From NCBI RefSeq assembly GCF_006385555.1, contig NZ_CP041036.1, positions 4,030,001-4,094,000 of the forward strand: a DNA stretch of 64,000 nucleotides, written 5' to 3'. The notes below the pieces were generated by a model. That model was not told the origin of the DNA, ran no database searches, and saw nothing but the letters and a program-made list of their open reading frames with translations. The position numbers were made by a program, and so were the translations under genes. The number at the start of each line of letters is the position of its first letter. The first letter of the stretch is position 1. This document shows, piece after piece, positions 38,514 to 46,924 of this stretch. This DNA is from Shewanella polaris (GTDB lineage Bacteria; Pseudomonadota; Gammaproteobacteria; Enterobacterales; Shewanellaceae).

Positions 38514-38570
38514 TCTATCGACCATAAAAAAACGCTCATCATTGATGAGCGTTTTTTTATGGTCGATAGA
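38514..38570. terminator. Perfect 28-bp-arm bidirectional terminator between cyclase gene and rraB
   Basis: The arms at 38514-38541 and 38543-38570 are exact reverse complements with a single unpaired base between. They contain ACGCTCATCA/TGATGAGCGT next to runs of seven A and seven T. This is far longer than a normal terminator stem. Confidence 0.9.
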
Positions 38571-38581
38571 CTGCCTATGAA

Positions 38582-39004
38582 TTAGTGAAATGTATCATCT
38601 TCATCATCAGCATCTTCAGCATCTTCATCATCTTCTTCGCCTTCAACATCGTCACCGACAAAATAAGTTCCCCAACCGTCATAATCGACTTTTTGCTTGG
38701 AGGCTAATAAAATCAACTGTTCACAGGCTTTATCCAATAAAGGAGCTTCTAACTTATGCTGAGCAATGGCATCAAAGCAGAAAATAATCGAGCCATCTTC
38801 AAGCTCCATTTCTTCAGCATCGTTCACTTCAAAACCGAGCTTAAATGCATCAACAGCTGCTTTTTCTAAGCGATCAAAATTAGTCGCCGAAAAATGATGT
38901 TCAAAAGTATATTCCGCATCAGGCTCTGAACCATCAGCAAGTAAGGCATCAACAATTTCGAGATTCTCAGCAAATTGCTCTTTTAACTGACGCTCAACAG
39001 ACAT
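38582..39004 (-). CDS. rraB: Regulator of ribonuclease E activity B
   Basis: This 140-residue acidic protein binds RNase E and modulates its RNA decay activity. It matches the RraB family: [43 protein letters not shown] and the core [11 protein letters not shown]. The family-typical acidic C-terminal tail ([16 protein letters not shown]) is present. GGAGT precedes the ATG. It is a single gene with a shared convergent terminator. Confidence 0.95.
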   Translation of the reverse strand: MSVERQLKEQFAENLEIVDALLADGSEPDAEYTFEHHFSATNFDRLEKAAVDAFKLGFEVNDAEEMELEDGSIIFCFDAIAQHKLEAPLLDKACEQLILLASKQKVDYDGWGTYFVGDDVEGEEDDEDAEDADDEDDTFH

Positions 39005-39097
39005 GGATAACTCCGTAAATAGGACTCAAAAAATTTAATCAATTATACCCAAACTGACACAAGTTGCGAGCTTGCTAGGATGTTTAGTGATTAGTGG

Positions 39098-39832
39098 TTA
39101 TGTTCGAGCTTTCAGGGTTAACGCTTCAGCTTCTTTATTTAACTCAACCAAACGGGCCGACATCAATTGATGTACCTTATTGTTTAAGGCTTTTACATCA
39201 TTTTTATCTAAGCCAGCTGTTGGGATCGGTTCCATCATCTCCACAATCACTACACCGTTGTTCCAACGATTAAGATTAATGTGGCTCTGACACGAAGCTA
39301 ATACAGGTACTATCGGAGCTTGAGCGGCTATTGCAGTATGAAATGCCCCCACTTTAAACGGTAACAATCCGCGACCGCGAGAACGAGTTCCTTCAGGAAA
39401 TATCCATACCGACAGTCCTTTATTTTTCATTTTCTCTACGGTTTTAGCCATTGTATCAAAGGCACTGTGACGATTTTTACGATCAATAAGAATGTTGCCA
39501 GATAACCAATAAATTTGACCAAATAACGGCATCCACGCTAGGCTCTTTTTACCTAAACTAACCGTCGCTTTTGGTACCACTGACGTATGAGTAAATAAAT
39601 CAAAATTATTCTGATGATTCGCAAGATAAATGCAAGGCTTCGACGAAGTACTTACCGGATGAACACGTTTAATGACCTTAATGCCTAATATTGGTGCAAC
39701 AGAACCAAAGATATTGGCAATTACGTGTACATTGTTACGATGCATTGGGCGTATAAGGCAAAAAACAATTGAAAATACAAAGAGTAAAAACAAAAGCACG
39801 GCGAGAATGATTGAACGAGCGATAAGCAGCAC
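39098..39832 (-). CDS. plsC: 1-acyl-sn-glycerol-3-phosphate acyltransferase
   Basis: PlsC adds the second acyl chain to lysophosphatidic acid in membrane lipid synthesis. An N-terminal membrane helix (about residues 2-25) is followed by the catalytic NHQNNFDLF motif (H(x)4D), then GKKSLAWMPLFGQIYWL and FPEGTRSRG. The GTG start at 39832 is chosen because AGGAG lies exactly six bases ahead; a TTG five codons upstream would overlap that ribosome site. Length is 244 residues, the usual size. It lies alone between rraB and the zinc transport locus. Confidence 0.93.
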   Translation of the reverse strand: MLLIARSIILAVLLFLLFVFSIVFCLIRPMHRNNVHVIANIFGSVAPILGIKVIKRVHPVSTSSKPCIYLANHQNNFDLFTHTSVVPKATVSLGKKSLAWMPLFGQIYWLSGNILIDRKNRHSAFDTMAKTVEKMKNKGLSVWIFPEGTRSRGRGLLPFKVGAFHTAIAAQAPIVPVLASCQSHINLNRWNNGVVIVEMMEPIPTAGLDKNDVKALNNKVHQLMSARLVELNKEAEALTLKART

Positions 39833-39965
39833 AGCATACTCCTGCAATAAAATTGGCGATAGTATAACGATGCAGGTCTATGGACTCAACGTTTTGTTTA
39901 CATATGTACGCTGAAATATTCTGCCCCTATGATATGGGGCAGAATAACATAGTTTATGTGACAGC

Positions 39966-40754
39966 TTAGTGATTAGTAGATTGATAAGCTGAAGCAGATG
40001 AGCGCAGTTTAAGTAACACTCTGAATAACAAAGCACTTAGCGCTAATGTTGCTACGATGGCAGCACCACTGGGCAAATCAAAGCTAGCAGATAACACTAA
40101 CCCAGCGATATAACCAACCACTCCTACCGCATAACCCCAAGCAAGCTTAGCTTTTCCTTGATATTTGTTTAATGCCAAAGCCGGTAAAATTAGGGTGCTA
40201 AACACTAAATACACTCCAACAAGCTCTACCGACAAAGTAATGACTAATGCAAATAAGAAGTAAAAACCTCCGCCATCTAACACACTTGGTCTAAAGACAA
40301 TGATCCCAATAATTGCAGCAGAAACGACTGCAGGTAATACCAATTGAGACCAACTTACCCATAATATTTGACCAGACATTAATTGCTTTAATAACTCAGC
40401 ACCATGAGGATCATTGGCTAACAATAGCATTGCAGCTACTGCACTGAGTACATAAAAACAACCAATAAAGGCTTCAAGTTCACCCACTAATCGCTTTGCC
40501 ATCCAAGCAATAACGCCTGCACCGGCCAATGCAAATAATGCTGGCATCCACACGTGGGCATACGGTAAATTGTCTACCCTATGATCAATGTGCGAAACTA
40601 TCGCTCCTAACGCAGCAACTTGAGCAATGGCTAAATCAATAAAGATAATTCCACGTTTAAGGACTTGTCGGCCTAACAACACATGGGTTGATAACACCAA
40701 TAACCCTGCCGCTAATGCTGGCAGCAAAATCGACAATAGCTCGACATCAAACAT
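39966..40754 (-). CDS. Zinc/manganese-type ABC transporter permease (ZnuB-like)
   Basis: This 262-residue inner-membrane protein has about eight hydrophobic helices and the ABC-3 (ZnuB/MntB) family pattern: HVLLGRQVLKRGIIFIDLAIAQVAALGA, then GAELLKQLMSGQILWVSW and VYLVFSTLILPALAL. It would carry metal ions across the inner membrane. GGAGTG precedes the ATG and the binding-protein gene ends four bases before it. No ABC ATPase gene follows (next is plsC), so the transporter must use an ATPase encoded elsewhere. Zinc is the likely substrate, but manganese or iron cannot be excluded. Confidence 0.88.
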   Translation of the reverse strand: MFDVELLSILLPALAAGLLVLSTHVLLGRQVLKRGIIFIDLAIAQVAALGAIVSHIDHRVDNLPYAHVWMPALFALAGAGVIAWMAKRLVGELEAFIGCFYVLSAVAAMLLLANDPHGAELLKQLMSGQILWVSWSQLVLPAVVSAAIIGIIVFRPSVLDGGGFYFLFALVITLSVELVGVYLVFSTLILPALALNKYQGKAKLAWGYAVGVVGYIAGLVLSASFDLPSGAAIVATLALSALLFRVLLKLRSSASAYQSTNH

Positions 40755-40758
40755 AGGA

Positions 40759-41664
40759 TTATTTCACTCCATTCAACAAGCTAAGCAAGCTATCGTATAG
40801 ACTAAATAAGTCTTTACTCTGTTCGTTGCCACCCACTGACATAGGTAAAACTAATACTGGTAAATTTGCACGTTCGCCAAGCCATTTAGCACCGCGTTCA
40901 TCTTGATATGACGCCACTATCACCGCCATCACATCACCTTTTTCAGCGCGTGTAAGTAATGATGCTAAATGACTACTGGTTGGTGCTAAACCTGGTTTTG
41001 GCTCAAGATCTGCCACTTGTTCAATTCCAATCCAATTAAATAAATAACGGAAACTAGAATGATAAGCAATGACCTTTTTACCCGCTAAGCCTTTCGCCTC
41101 CGCTTGCCACTGAGGAATTTTAGCTTCCCAGCGTTGGCTAAAATCAGCTAAAGCCTGTTGATACTCACCACTATTGTTTGGATCAATCTCGGTCAGTTTC
41201 AATGTCAGGGCTTTGGCCACTTTTAACATACGTTGTGGGTCTAAATGAATATGAGGGTTACCTTTTGCATGCACATCACCCATTGAACGATCGACATGGC
41301 TTAGCTTGTCTAGCGTATCGATTTGGTCGGCCGCAAAAAACAGTCCTTTATCGGTCGAATTAACCTTAGGGTTAGACGACTTCATTTGTAGCATAGGTAA
41401 CCAACCGATTTCTAAATCAGCCCCAGCACAGACAACCAAATCTGCTTGACGCATTTTAGCAATCAAACTAGGTCGTGCTTGCACTTGATGTGGATCTTGC
41501 ATCGCTGTAGTTGCCGAATACACTCTCGCATCAGGTGCTAAGGTTTGCGCTAATGCGGCATATTCAGGTTCACAGGCAAATACATTCAGTTCCGCTTTGG
41601 CTGTCGCGGTAAACAGCAACGACATTGAAGTCACTGCTAAAAGCAATTTAGAATTGATGCGCAC
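40759..41664 (-). CDS. Periplasmic zinc-binding protein of ABC transporter (ZnuA-like)
   Basis: The 301-residue precursor has a signal peptide (MRINSKLLLAVTSMSLLFTATAKA, cleavage near 24) and a cluster-A-I metal-binding fold. Probable metal ligands are His59 (QDPHQ), His138 (GNPHIHLDP) and His202 (AYHSSFRYL). It lacks the long histidine-rich loop of E. coli ZnuA, keeping only VHAKGNPHIH. It overlaps the upstream outer-membrane protein gene by 17 bases and precedes the permease gene by four, so all three are one operon. Confidence 0.88.
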   Translation of the reverse strand: MRINSKLLLAVTSMSLLFTATAKAELNVFACEPEYAALAQTLAPDARVYSATTAMQDPHQVQARPSLIAKMRQADLVVCAGADLEIGWLPMLQMKSSNPKVNSTDKGLFFAADQIDTLDKLSHVDRSMGDVHAKGNPHIHLDPQRMLKVAKALTLKLTEIDPNNSGEYQQALADFSQRWEAKIPQWQAEAKGLAGKKVIAYHSSFRYLFNWIGIEQVADLEPKPGLAPTSSHLASLLTRAEKGDVMAVIVASYQDERGAKWLGERANLPVLVLPMSVGGNEQSKDLFSLYDSLLSLLNGVK

Positions 41665-42847
41665 CGTGAGCTCCTAATGACATAACATATTGTAAAGTGA
41701 AAATATTATCATCTTCAAAACCATCAAAATTGGTTCCGGTTTGATGAGTGTATTGCAAACGCACTGTCGAGAAATGGCTGCTGTGCCAAGCAAGGCTGAA
41801 TTCGGTTTCTTTTAACTTTTGAGGATCAAGGTGATCTTCATGGATCTCAAACGTATCTATTTGGCCATAACGCAACCCTGCAGACCAGCTAGGAGAGAAT
41901 TGATAAACACTGCTTAAGTACCAACCTTCATGATAATCATCACTAATTTCATGATCATCCATGTCATCGACTTCATCAACGTGCCCAGGTTCTTCGCCAA
42001 AAATATCTGTCACTCTAAAGTATTCACCACTTAAGGTAAGGTTTTGATATTTGTAGTTACCATTAGGGGCCCACTTATAAACAAAGTCAGCAATGTAAGT
42101 ATTTTCGCCTGTGTATGATGCGCTGTGACTGTGTTCAGCATGTTCATCAGCCGTTTCTTCTTCATCTTCGTGCTCTTCGGCATATGCTAAACCATTTTCA
42201 TTACGTAAATAGCTGAACCCGAGTTGCCAAGAACTCTCAATACCAATATCACCACCAATCTTGGTTAACGCGGTATACACGCCAACATCATCAAAATCAC
42301 GCTCACCGTGTTCATCTGCAGCACGTAAGCTATCCCCACCAAACGCTTCAACACCCATAGTCCAATAAAGATCTGTTGGTGCAACATAGCTTAAGCGGAT
42401 ACCATCATCAAAATAGTGATTACCTAAAAATGCACGGTATACCGCAGGTCGCTCAGTAAACGAATCAGTATGTTTATGTTGATTATTTAAATAACCAATA
42501 TCAGATAAAAACCGGCCAGCACGAACAGAAAGCCCATTTGGTAACGCCAGGGTTTGGATAAAGGCTTCTTCCAAATTCAATTCTGTCTCACCATCCTCCA
42601 ACTCAATAACTGCAGTGACTTTACCGTAAAACATTTCATCAATATTGGCACTTAATGCCAATTCTGTTTCGCCTAAGCCAAAACCCTCTTCTCTTTCAGC
42701 CATAGGGCGATCGCCTGTTTGATAATAACCATCGAGTACCGCACTAATGCTGGGATTAGTTAAACTAGAATCTTCCGCCATTGCAGAATACGAACTTACA
42801 GCACAAGCCAGTGCCAATAACGAAACACGTGTGTTTAACGCAGACAT
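41648..42847 (-). CDS. Outer-membrane beta-barrel protein of the zinc locus
   Basis: The ATG at 42847 gives a 399-residue precursor with a signal peptide (MSALNTRVSLLALACAVSSYSAMA). The mature protein is a porin-like barrel (AGRFLSDIGYLNNQHKH, alternating aromatic strands) ending in phenylalanine (SLGAHGAHQF). Acidic and histidine-rich loops stand out: EEHEDEEETADEHAEHSHS near residue 230 and HVDEVDDMDDHEISDDYHEG near 290, both plausible zinc-attracting surfaces. It overlaps the ZnuA-like gene by 17 bases, so it probably brings metal across the outer membrane for this transporter. It does not look like a TonB-dependent receptor, since it has no plug domain or TonB box and is too small. Confidence 0.82.
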   Translation of the reverse strand: MSALNTRVSLLALACAVSSYSAMAEDSSLTNPSISAVLDGYYQTGDRPMAEREEGFGLGETELALSANIDEMFYGKVTAVIELEDGETELNLEEAFIQTLALPNGLSVRAGRFLSDIGYLNNQHKHTDSFTERPAVYRAFLGNHYFDDGIRLSYVAPTDLYWTMGVEAFGGDSLRAADEHGERDFDDVGVYTALTKIGGDIGIESSWQLGFSYLRNENGLAYAEEHEDEEETADEHAEHSHSASYTGENTYIADFVYKWAPNGNYKYQNLTLSGEYFRVTDIFGEEPGHVDEVDDMDDHEISDDYHEGWYLSSVYQFSPSWSAGLRYGQIDTFEIHEDHLDPQKLKETEFSLAWHSSHFSTVRLQYTHQTGTNFDGFEDDNIFTLQYVMSLGAHGAHQF

Positions 42848-42884
42848 GATATCTCCAAAATACAACAAGTAGCCGTTTACCTGG

Positions 42885-42898
42885 GGTTGATATCAACC
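42885..42898. promoter_or_regulatory. 14-bp perfect palindrome before the outer-membrane protein gene
   Basis: GGTTGATATCAACC lies 38 bases ahead of the outer-membrane protein start and 38 bases past the stop of the upstream small gene. It may be an operator for a metal-responsive or other regulator. It does not match the gammaproteobacterial Zur consensus I know. Confidence 0.4.
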
Positions 42899-42935
42899 AA
42901 CAGATAACGGAAAAATAATTAATTAATGTGTTGGA

Positions 42936-43232
42936 CTAACGAGATAAAGGAGGGGCACGACTTTGGTAATAAGCTTTAAATACGCTAAGTGAAAAAGGCA
43001 GCGTATATTGCTGACGCTCAAAGGTTTGTTTAGTAACAACAAACACAATATTGGAAGAATGAATCGTTTTATTAAGCTGGTGTTGATGAAAGCACAGGGC
43101 ACAATGATTTTGTACACCATCATTAAGATGTCGTACAGAATGCGCAGACGCAGCAATAGACAATACAATCAAAATGGCACTTAGCCAGATTGCTATCGTT
43201 TGTCTTATTTGGATGCGGGCTTTCAAGTACAC
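42936..43232 (-). CDS. Small exported/membrane protein with Cys-His motif (DUF2946-like)
   Basis: This 98-residue protein has one N-terminal hydrophobic helix (IAIWLSAILIVLSIAASA, about 13-30), which may be an anchor or signal peptide, then a short metal-ligand-rich motif HCALCFHQHQL (about 43-53) with C-x2-C and several histidines. It resembles the DUF2946 type of short proteins found next to metal transport genes, but I am not certain of the family. The start is GTG or a TTG two codons later, both with a weak GGAATA ahead. It precedes the zinc locus genes on the same strand by 88 bases, so a metal role is likely but inferred. Confidence 0.65.
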   Translation of the reverse strand: MYLKARIQIRQTIAIWLSAILIVLSIAASAHSVRHLNDGVQNHCALCFHQHQLNKTIHSSNIVFVVTKQTFERQQYTLPFSLSVFKAYYQSRAPPLSR

Positions 43233-43462
43233 TATTCCAGTAAGTTAATAAAAGTGAGCATAAGTGTAAAAGACCGTAGCTGAAATGCAATCAATAGATT
43301 GTGACAATTCATGAATTTTTTATGAAACATTAAAATGAATTAAGAACAACGCATACATGACAATCAATTAAACTCGTTTTAAGCTAGGCTTAAGTTGTCA
43401 TTTATATTATGGCAACATTAGTCTATACAACATTAGTGTTCCATCAGTACAGGACGTAAAAC

Positions 43463-43588
43463 ATGCCACAATTTATTCGTGAAAATATCGGGGTTATTTT
43501 AGTGATGATCATCGTTGCTATTGTCGTACTAGGCGGGATTTACTACGTTGAAACGTCACTAGCAGGCCAAGTTATTGAAGTTAAGTAA
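43463..43588 (+). CDS. 41-residue single-helix membrane peptide
   Basis: A short gene not usually called reads MPQFIRENIG, then a strong hydrophobic segment VILVMIIVAIVVLGGIYY (about residues 11-28), then VETSLAGQVIEVK. AGGA lies eight bases before the ATG and the composition is typical of a membrane peptide. It converges on the zinc-ribbon membrane protein with only six bases between the stop codons. I do not know a family for it; a hydrophobic, small inner-membrane protein is the safest description. The region upstream is AT-rich and contains no other gene. Confidence 0.6.
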   Translation: MPQFIRENIGVILVMIIVAIVVLGGIYYVETSLAGQVIEVK

Positions 43589-43594
43589 CAATAG

Positions 43595-43924
43595 TTATTT
43601 AACGTTAGTTTCTGTAGTTGGATCATTTTCAGGGGATTCTACAAGCTGTAAATGATCCATAATGTGCGATAAACCAATCATTATAACGGCTAATATAACC
43701 ACAGGAGTGGTAATAAACGTCACATCCTCAGCAAAGTAACCTATTGCTGCGGCGGTTACACCACCATAAAACCCAATCATTTTGGCAAATGATAGAAATT
43801 TATTATGTCCAAGCCACGCTGCACAATGAGGGCATTGCACTTCTACTGACAAACCTTTACCGCGACTATCAGCCACCTTGGCAATTGAAAAAGATTTATA
43901 GCAATGGGCACATTGCAGCGACAT
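43595..43924 (-). CDS. Zinc-ribbon membrane protein, unknown function
   Basis: This 109-residue protein starts with a likely zinc ribbon (C-x2-C at CAHC and at CPHC, residues 5-8 and 33-36) and has two hydrophobic helices (about 50-64 and 70-88). The charged tail ends ESPENDPTTETNVK. GAGGAAA precedes the ATG. The zinc-binding module followed by two helices is seen in various uncharacterised bacterial membrane proteins. It faces the 41-residue peptide gene and diverges from the MscS-like gene. Confidence 0.72.
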   Translation of the reverse strand: MSLQCAHCYKSFSIAKVADSRGKGLSVEVQCPHCAAWLGHNKFLSFAKMIGFYGGVTAAAIGYFAEDVTFITTPVVILAVIMIGLSHIMDHLQLVESPENDPTTETNVK

Positions 43925-44048
43925 GGTTATTTCCTCGGTTCCGTAATGACGACAAGTGTAACAAATTACCCTACAGATTGCTGTATTTGGTGCTTACAGG
44001 GGTTTTCCACTATCATATGCCCAACTTAGGACTACAGGATGGCCTTAC

Positions 44049-45689
44049 ATGCTCCGAATTTTACTTACCTTAATATTAGTTACCGCGACATTTATATCGC
44101 CATCACTTCATGCTGAACAAGATTCTGTGGACCCGATTATTGTTAGTAATGAGCTAACAGAGACTCAAAAGCAAATTACTCGCTTGCAACATACTATCGA
44201 GCAAGAGACTCAATTATTGTTAAAGGAGAAAGGTGAGCTTCGTACATTTACTGAATATCGCATTAAGAACAAGTCATCTGAATTAGGTGATAAAATTGGC
44301 CAATTAATTGCTTCACCTGATGCTGATAAGCAATACCTAAAGAACTTAGTGCAAAACCGAATGACATTTTTGGGAAATGTTAGCCACTACTTAGACCAGC
44401 AAATTATGAACATGCGTCTTGGCGTAAGCCAAGAAGATAGCAATAAGATTATCTTAGCTATCTCACAACGTGAAGTTGAACGCGATCATTATCTCAAGGC
44501 GCAATTTACCACGCTGCAATGGGCTGAAAATCTGAGTATGGATGTCAGTGTCCAGAAGCAAAAACTGACTGAATTTATGCTCAAACGAGCCGACCAATTC
44601 AATAGTTTTGTGCATTACACTCAAGATGAGTTACAAAAAGCCGTTGCTGAAGCCGAAAGTGCTGGAGCAGATATTAGCGCTGAACAAAAATCCCAGGTGG
44701 TAGCATTAAAAGAGCGCTTAGAGCAAAGCAGCTCGAGCTTAGCGGTTTCTGCTGAAATACTCGAAACACTAGACCAAGATGTATCGCAGTTTAAACAAAC
44801 ATTGTTTAGTGTATCGGGTGATATTACTCAAGATGTATTGAATTTCAGCGTTGCGTCTAACTTGCTACAAGGTTGGGGGAAAACGCTTAAAGATCAAACC
44901 ATCAATAATGGCCCTAGCCTGACATTTAAAATTCTGGTGTTTTTGTTAATCCTATTTGTCACCAGTTTAGCCGCAAAAGTTGCCACTAAAATTATCGCGA
45001 AAACAGTAAGAGCATCAAAATTACAATTTAGCCAACTACTGCAAGATTTTTTCATCTCGTTGTCCGCTAAAATTGTTTTTGCTGTAGGTTTGTTAATCGC
45101 ATTGTCGCAGCTCGGTTTTGAACTCGGCCCGCTACTTGCTGGTTTTGGTATTGCTGGTGTCATTATTGGTTTTGCGCTACAAGATACTTTGTCAAATTTC
45201 GCATCGGGAATGATGATCTTAGTCTATCGTCCATTTGATGTGGGCAATTTGATTAATGCTGCAGGAGTGACTGGCCGAGTCAGCCACATGAGTCTTGTAT
45301 CAACCACCATTAAAACATTAGATAACCAACGCCTTATCGTACCAAACAATAAGATTTGGGGTGATACCATCAACAACATCACAGCTGAACACCAGCGACG
45401 AGTTGATATGATTTTTGGCATTAGTTACAGCGACAATATTGAACATGCTGAAACTATTTTACAAAGTATTGTCGAGCAACATCCAAAAGTACATGCAGAG
45501 CCTCTGCCCATTGTAAAACTACATACATTGGGCGAATCGTCTGTCGACTTTGTTGTTAGACCTTGGGTTAATCCAGATGATTATTGGGAAGTCTATTGGG
45601 ATATCACTCGTTCAGTTAAAATGCGCTTTGATGCTGAAGGTATTAGTATTCCATTCCCGCAACGCGATGTGCATATTTACCAAAAATAA
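44049..45689 (+). CDS. Large MscS-family mechanosensitive channel
   Basis: This 546-residue protein has a signal peptide (MLRILLTLILVTATFISPSLHA) and a long helical, coiled-coil periplasmic region (about 30-280; repeated E/Q/K-rich helices). Then come membrane helices near 295-315 and 335-360 and the MscS pore helix FGIAGVIIGFALQDTLSNFASGMMILVYRPFDVGN (about 375-400), followed by the beta and C-terminal domains. The size and periplasmic coil place it between MscS and MscK. It likely relieves osmotic downshock. AGGA lies ahead of the ATG. It is the second MscS homologue in this window. Confidence 0.9.
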   Translation: MLRILLTLILVTATFISPSLHAEQDSVDPIIVSNELTETQKQITRLQHTIEQETQLLLKEKGELRTFTEYRIKNKSSELGDKIGQLIASPDADKQYLKNLVQNRMTFLGNVSHYLDQQIMNMRLGVSQEDSNKIILAISQREVERDHYLKAQFTTLQWAENLSMDVSVQKQKLTEFMLKRADQFNSFVHYTQDELQKAVAEAESAGADISAEQKSQVVALKERLEQSSSSLAVSAEILETLDQDVSQFKQTLFSVSGDITQDVLNFSVASNLLQGWGKTLKDQTINNGPSLTFKILVFLLILFVTSLAAKVATKIIAKTVRASKLQFSQLLQDFFISLSAKIVFAVGLLIALSQLGFELGPLLAGFGIAGVIIGFALQDTLSNFASGMMILVYRPFDVGNLINAAGVTGRVSHMSLVSTTIKTLDNQRLIVPNNKIWGDTINNITAEHQRRVDMIFGISYSDNIEHAETILQSIVEQHPKVHAEPLPIVKLHTLGESSVDFVVRPWVNPDDYWEVYWDITRSVKMRFDAEGISIPFPQRDVHIYQK

Positions 45690-45791
45690 TTCAAGGGGTT
45701 ATCGAGTTAAGTCAAATGCATTCGTATGTTATCTGGCTTAGCTTTTCTTATCTGCTAAAGTATTATGACCTTCGATAATAAGTAACTAATC

Positions 45792-46682
45792 ATGACTTCA
45801 CCTGCATTTATGTTTTCAGATTTTATAGCCGGCTTTTGGCGGATTGATTCTTGGAATATGTCATTACAACAACGCCTTGGCTTAATAGAGCATTATCTTG
45901 AACTTGGTGTAACCAGCATGGATCATGCCGATATTTATGGGGTGTATCAATGTGAAACCCTATTTGGTGAAGCTTTAGCGCTAAAACCGCAATTACGTCA
46001 ACAAATGCAGCTAATCAGTAAGTGTGGTATTAAACCAGAATTTAATGGCTATGATGGTCGCTACGTCAATCATTATGACACCAGTAAAATAAACATTATT
46101 CAAAGTGTTGAAAATTCTCTCACCAAATTAAAAACCGAATATTTAGATGTGCTACTGATTCATCGTCCCGATCCATTGATGAACGCAGACGAGATAGCAG
46201 AAGCTTTTGAGCTATTGCATGCCCAAGGTAAAGTCAGCCATTTTGGTGTATCTAACTTTACCACTAACCAATTTAATTTATTACAATCACGACTCCAAGC
46301 TCCGCTGATCACAAATCAAGTTGAAATATCGCCTTTGGCCATGCAAAGCTTGCATGATGGAGTGCTCGACCAATGTCAACAACACCGTATAACACCTATG
46401 GCATGGTCTTGTTTGGGCGGTGGGGAATTATTGTCCTCGAACACACCTCAAGCACTGCGCATTCGCAACACCTTACACGATGTCGCACAAAAAGTCGGAA
46501 CAGAAGACATTAGCCAAGTGATCTACGCTTGGATTCGTATGCATCCTAGTTGCCCTGCGCCTATTATCGGCAGTGGTAATCTAGAACGCATAACCAGCGC
46601 AGTAAATTCAGCCAACATCCACTTAGACCGCCAACAATGGTTTAGTATTTGGCAAGCAGCAATGGGCCATGCGGTACCTTAA
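45792..46682 (+). CDS. Aldo/keto reductase (YdhF-like)
   Basis: This 296-residue NADPH-dependent oxidoreductase has the AKR barrel with catalytic tetrad D44, Y49 (MDHADIYG), K77 (ISKCG) and H124 (LLIHRPDP). The rest matches YdhF-like members (WRIDSWNMS, SHFGVSNFTTNQF, AWSCLGGGELLS). It probably reduces an aldehyde or ketone; the substrate is not known. It is separate from the upstream channel gene (102 bases) and ends facing the MaoC-like gene, with two hairpins between. Confidence 0.93.
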   Translation: MTSPAFMFSDFIAGFWRIDSWNMSLQQRLGLIEHYLELGVTSMDHADIYGVYQCETLFGEALALKPQLRQQMQLISKCGIKPEFNGYDGRYVNHYDTSKINIIQSVENSLTKLKTEYLDVLLIHRPDPLMNADEIAEAFELLHAQGKVSHFGVSNFTTNQFNLLQSRLQAPLITNQVEISPLAMQSLHDGVLDQCQQHRITPMAWSCLGGGELLSSNTPQALRIRNTLHDVAQKVGTEDISQVIYAWIRMHPSCPAPIIGSGNLERITSAVNSANIHLDRQQWFSIWQAAMGHAVP

Positions 46683-46690
46683 ACAGCCAT

Positions 46691-46718
46691 AAAAAAAGCT
46701 CAGGTAACTAACCTGAGC
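46691..46718 (-). terminator. Hairpin with T-run on the minus strand, after the MaoC-like gene
   Basis: GCTCAGGT and ACCTGAGC pair around AACTA. On the minus strand this is followed by seven T. It lies about 210 bases past the stop codon of the MaoC-like gene, and nine bases beyond the aldo/keto reductase stop on the other strand. Confidence 0.6.
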
Positions 46719-46827
46719 GGTTCTGTCACTGCAATTTAACTCATTTTCATTCTAAATGAGATAGAGTCACTCATTAAAAATAGAGTTAATTCAAGTCTAC
46801 AATATCAAGCTTGTCATATGTTTTACC

Positions 46828-46861
46828 CAATAGGCATATTAACGCGTCAATATGCCTATTG
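46828..46861. other. 13-bp-stem hairpin between convergent genes
   Basis: CAATAGGCATATT and AATATGCCTATTG are exact reverse complements around an 8-base AACGCGTC loop, with no T-run. It may be an additional attenuator or RNA 3' end structure. Confidence 0.5.
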
Positions 46862-46924
46862 TCAGTCGGCACTAAGCTGATGGCGAAACAAAGGTTATTG
46901 ATTCCAGAACTGAGGGTAGTATGC

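Noticed and set aside
38590..38787. His-rich plus-strand frame opposite rraB
   Set aside because: It is the antisense shadow of the acidic RraB tail (Asp/Glu codons read backwards as His/Leu/Gln).
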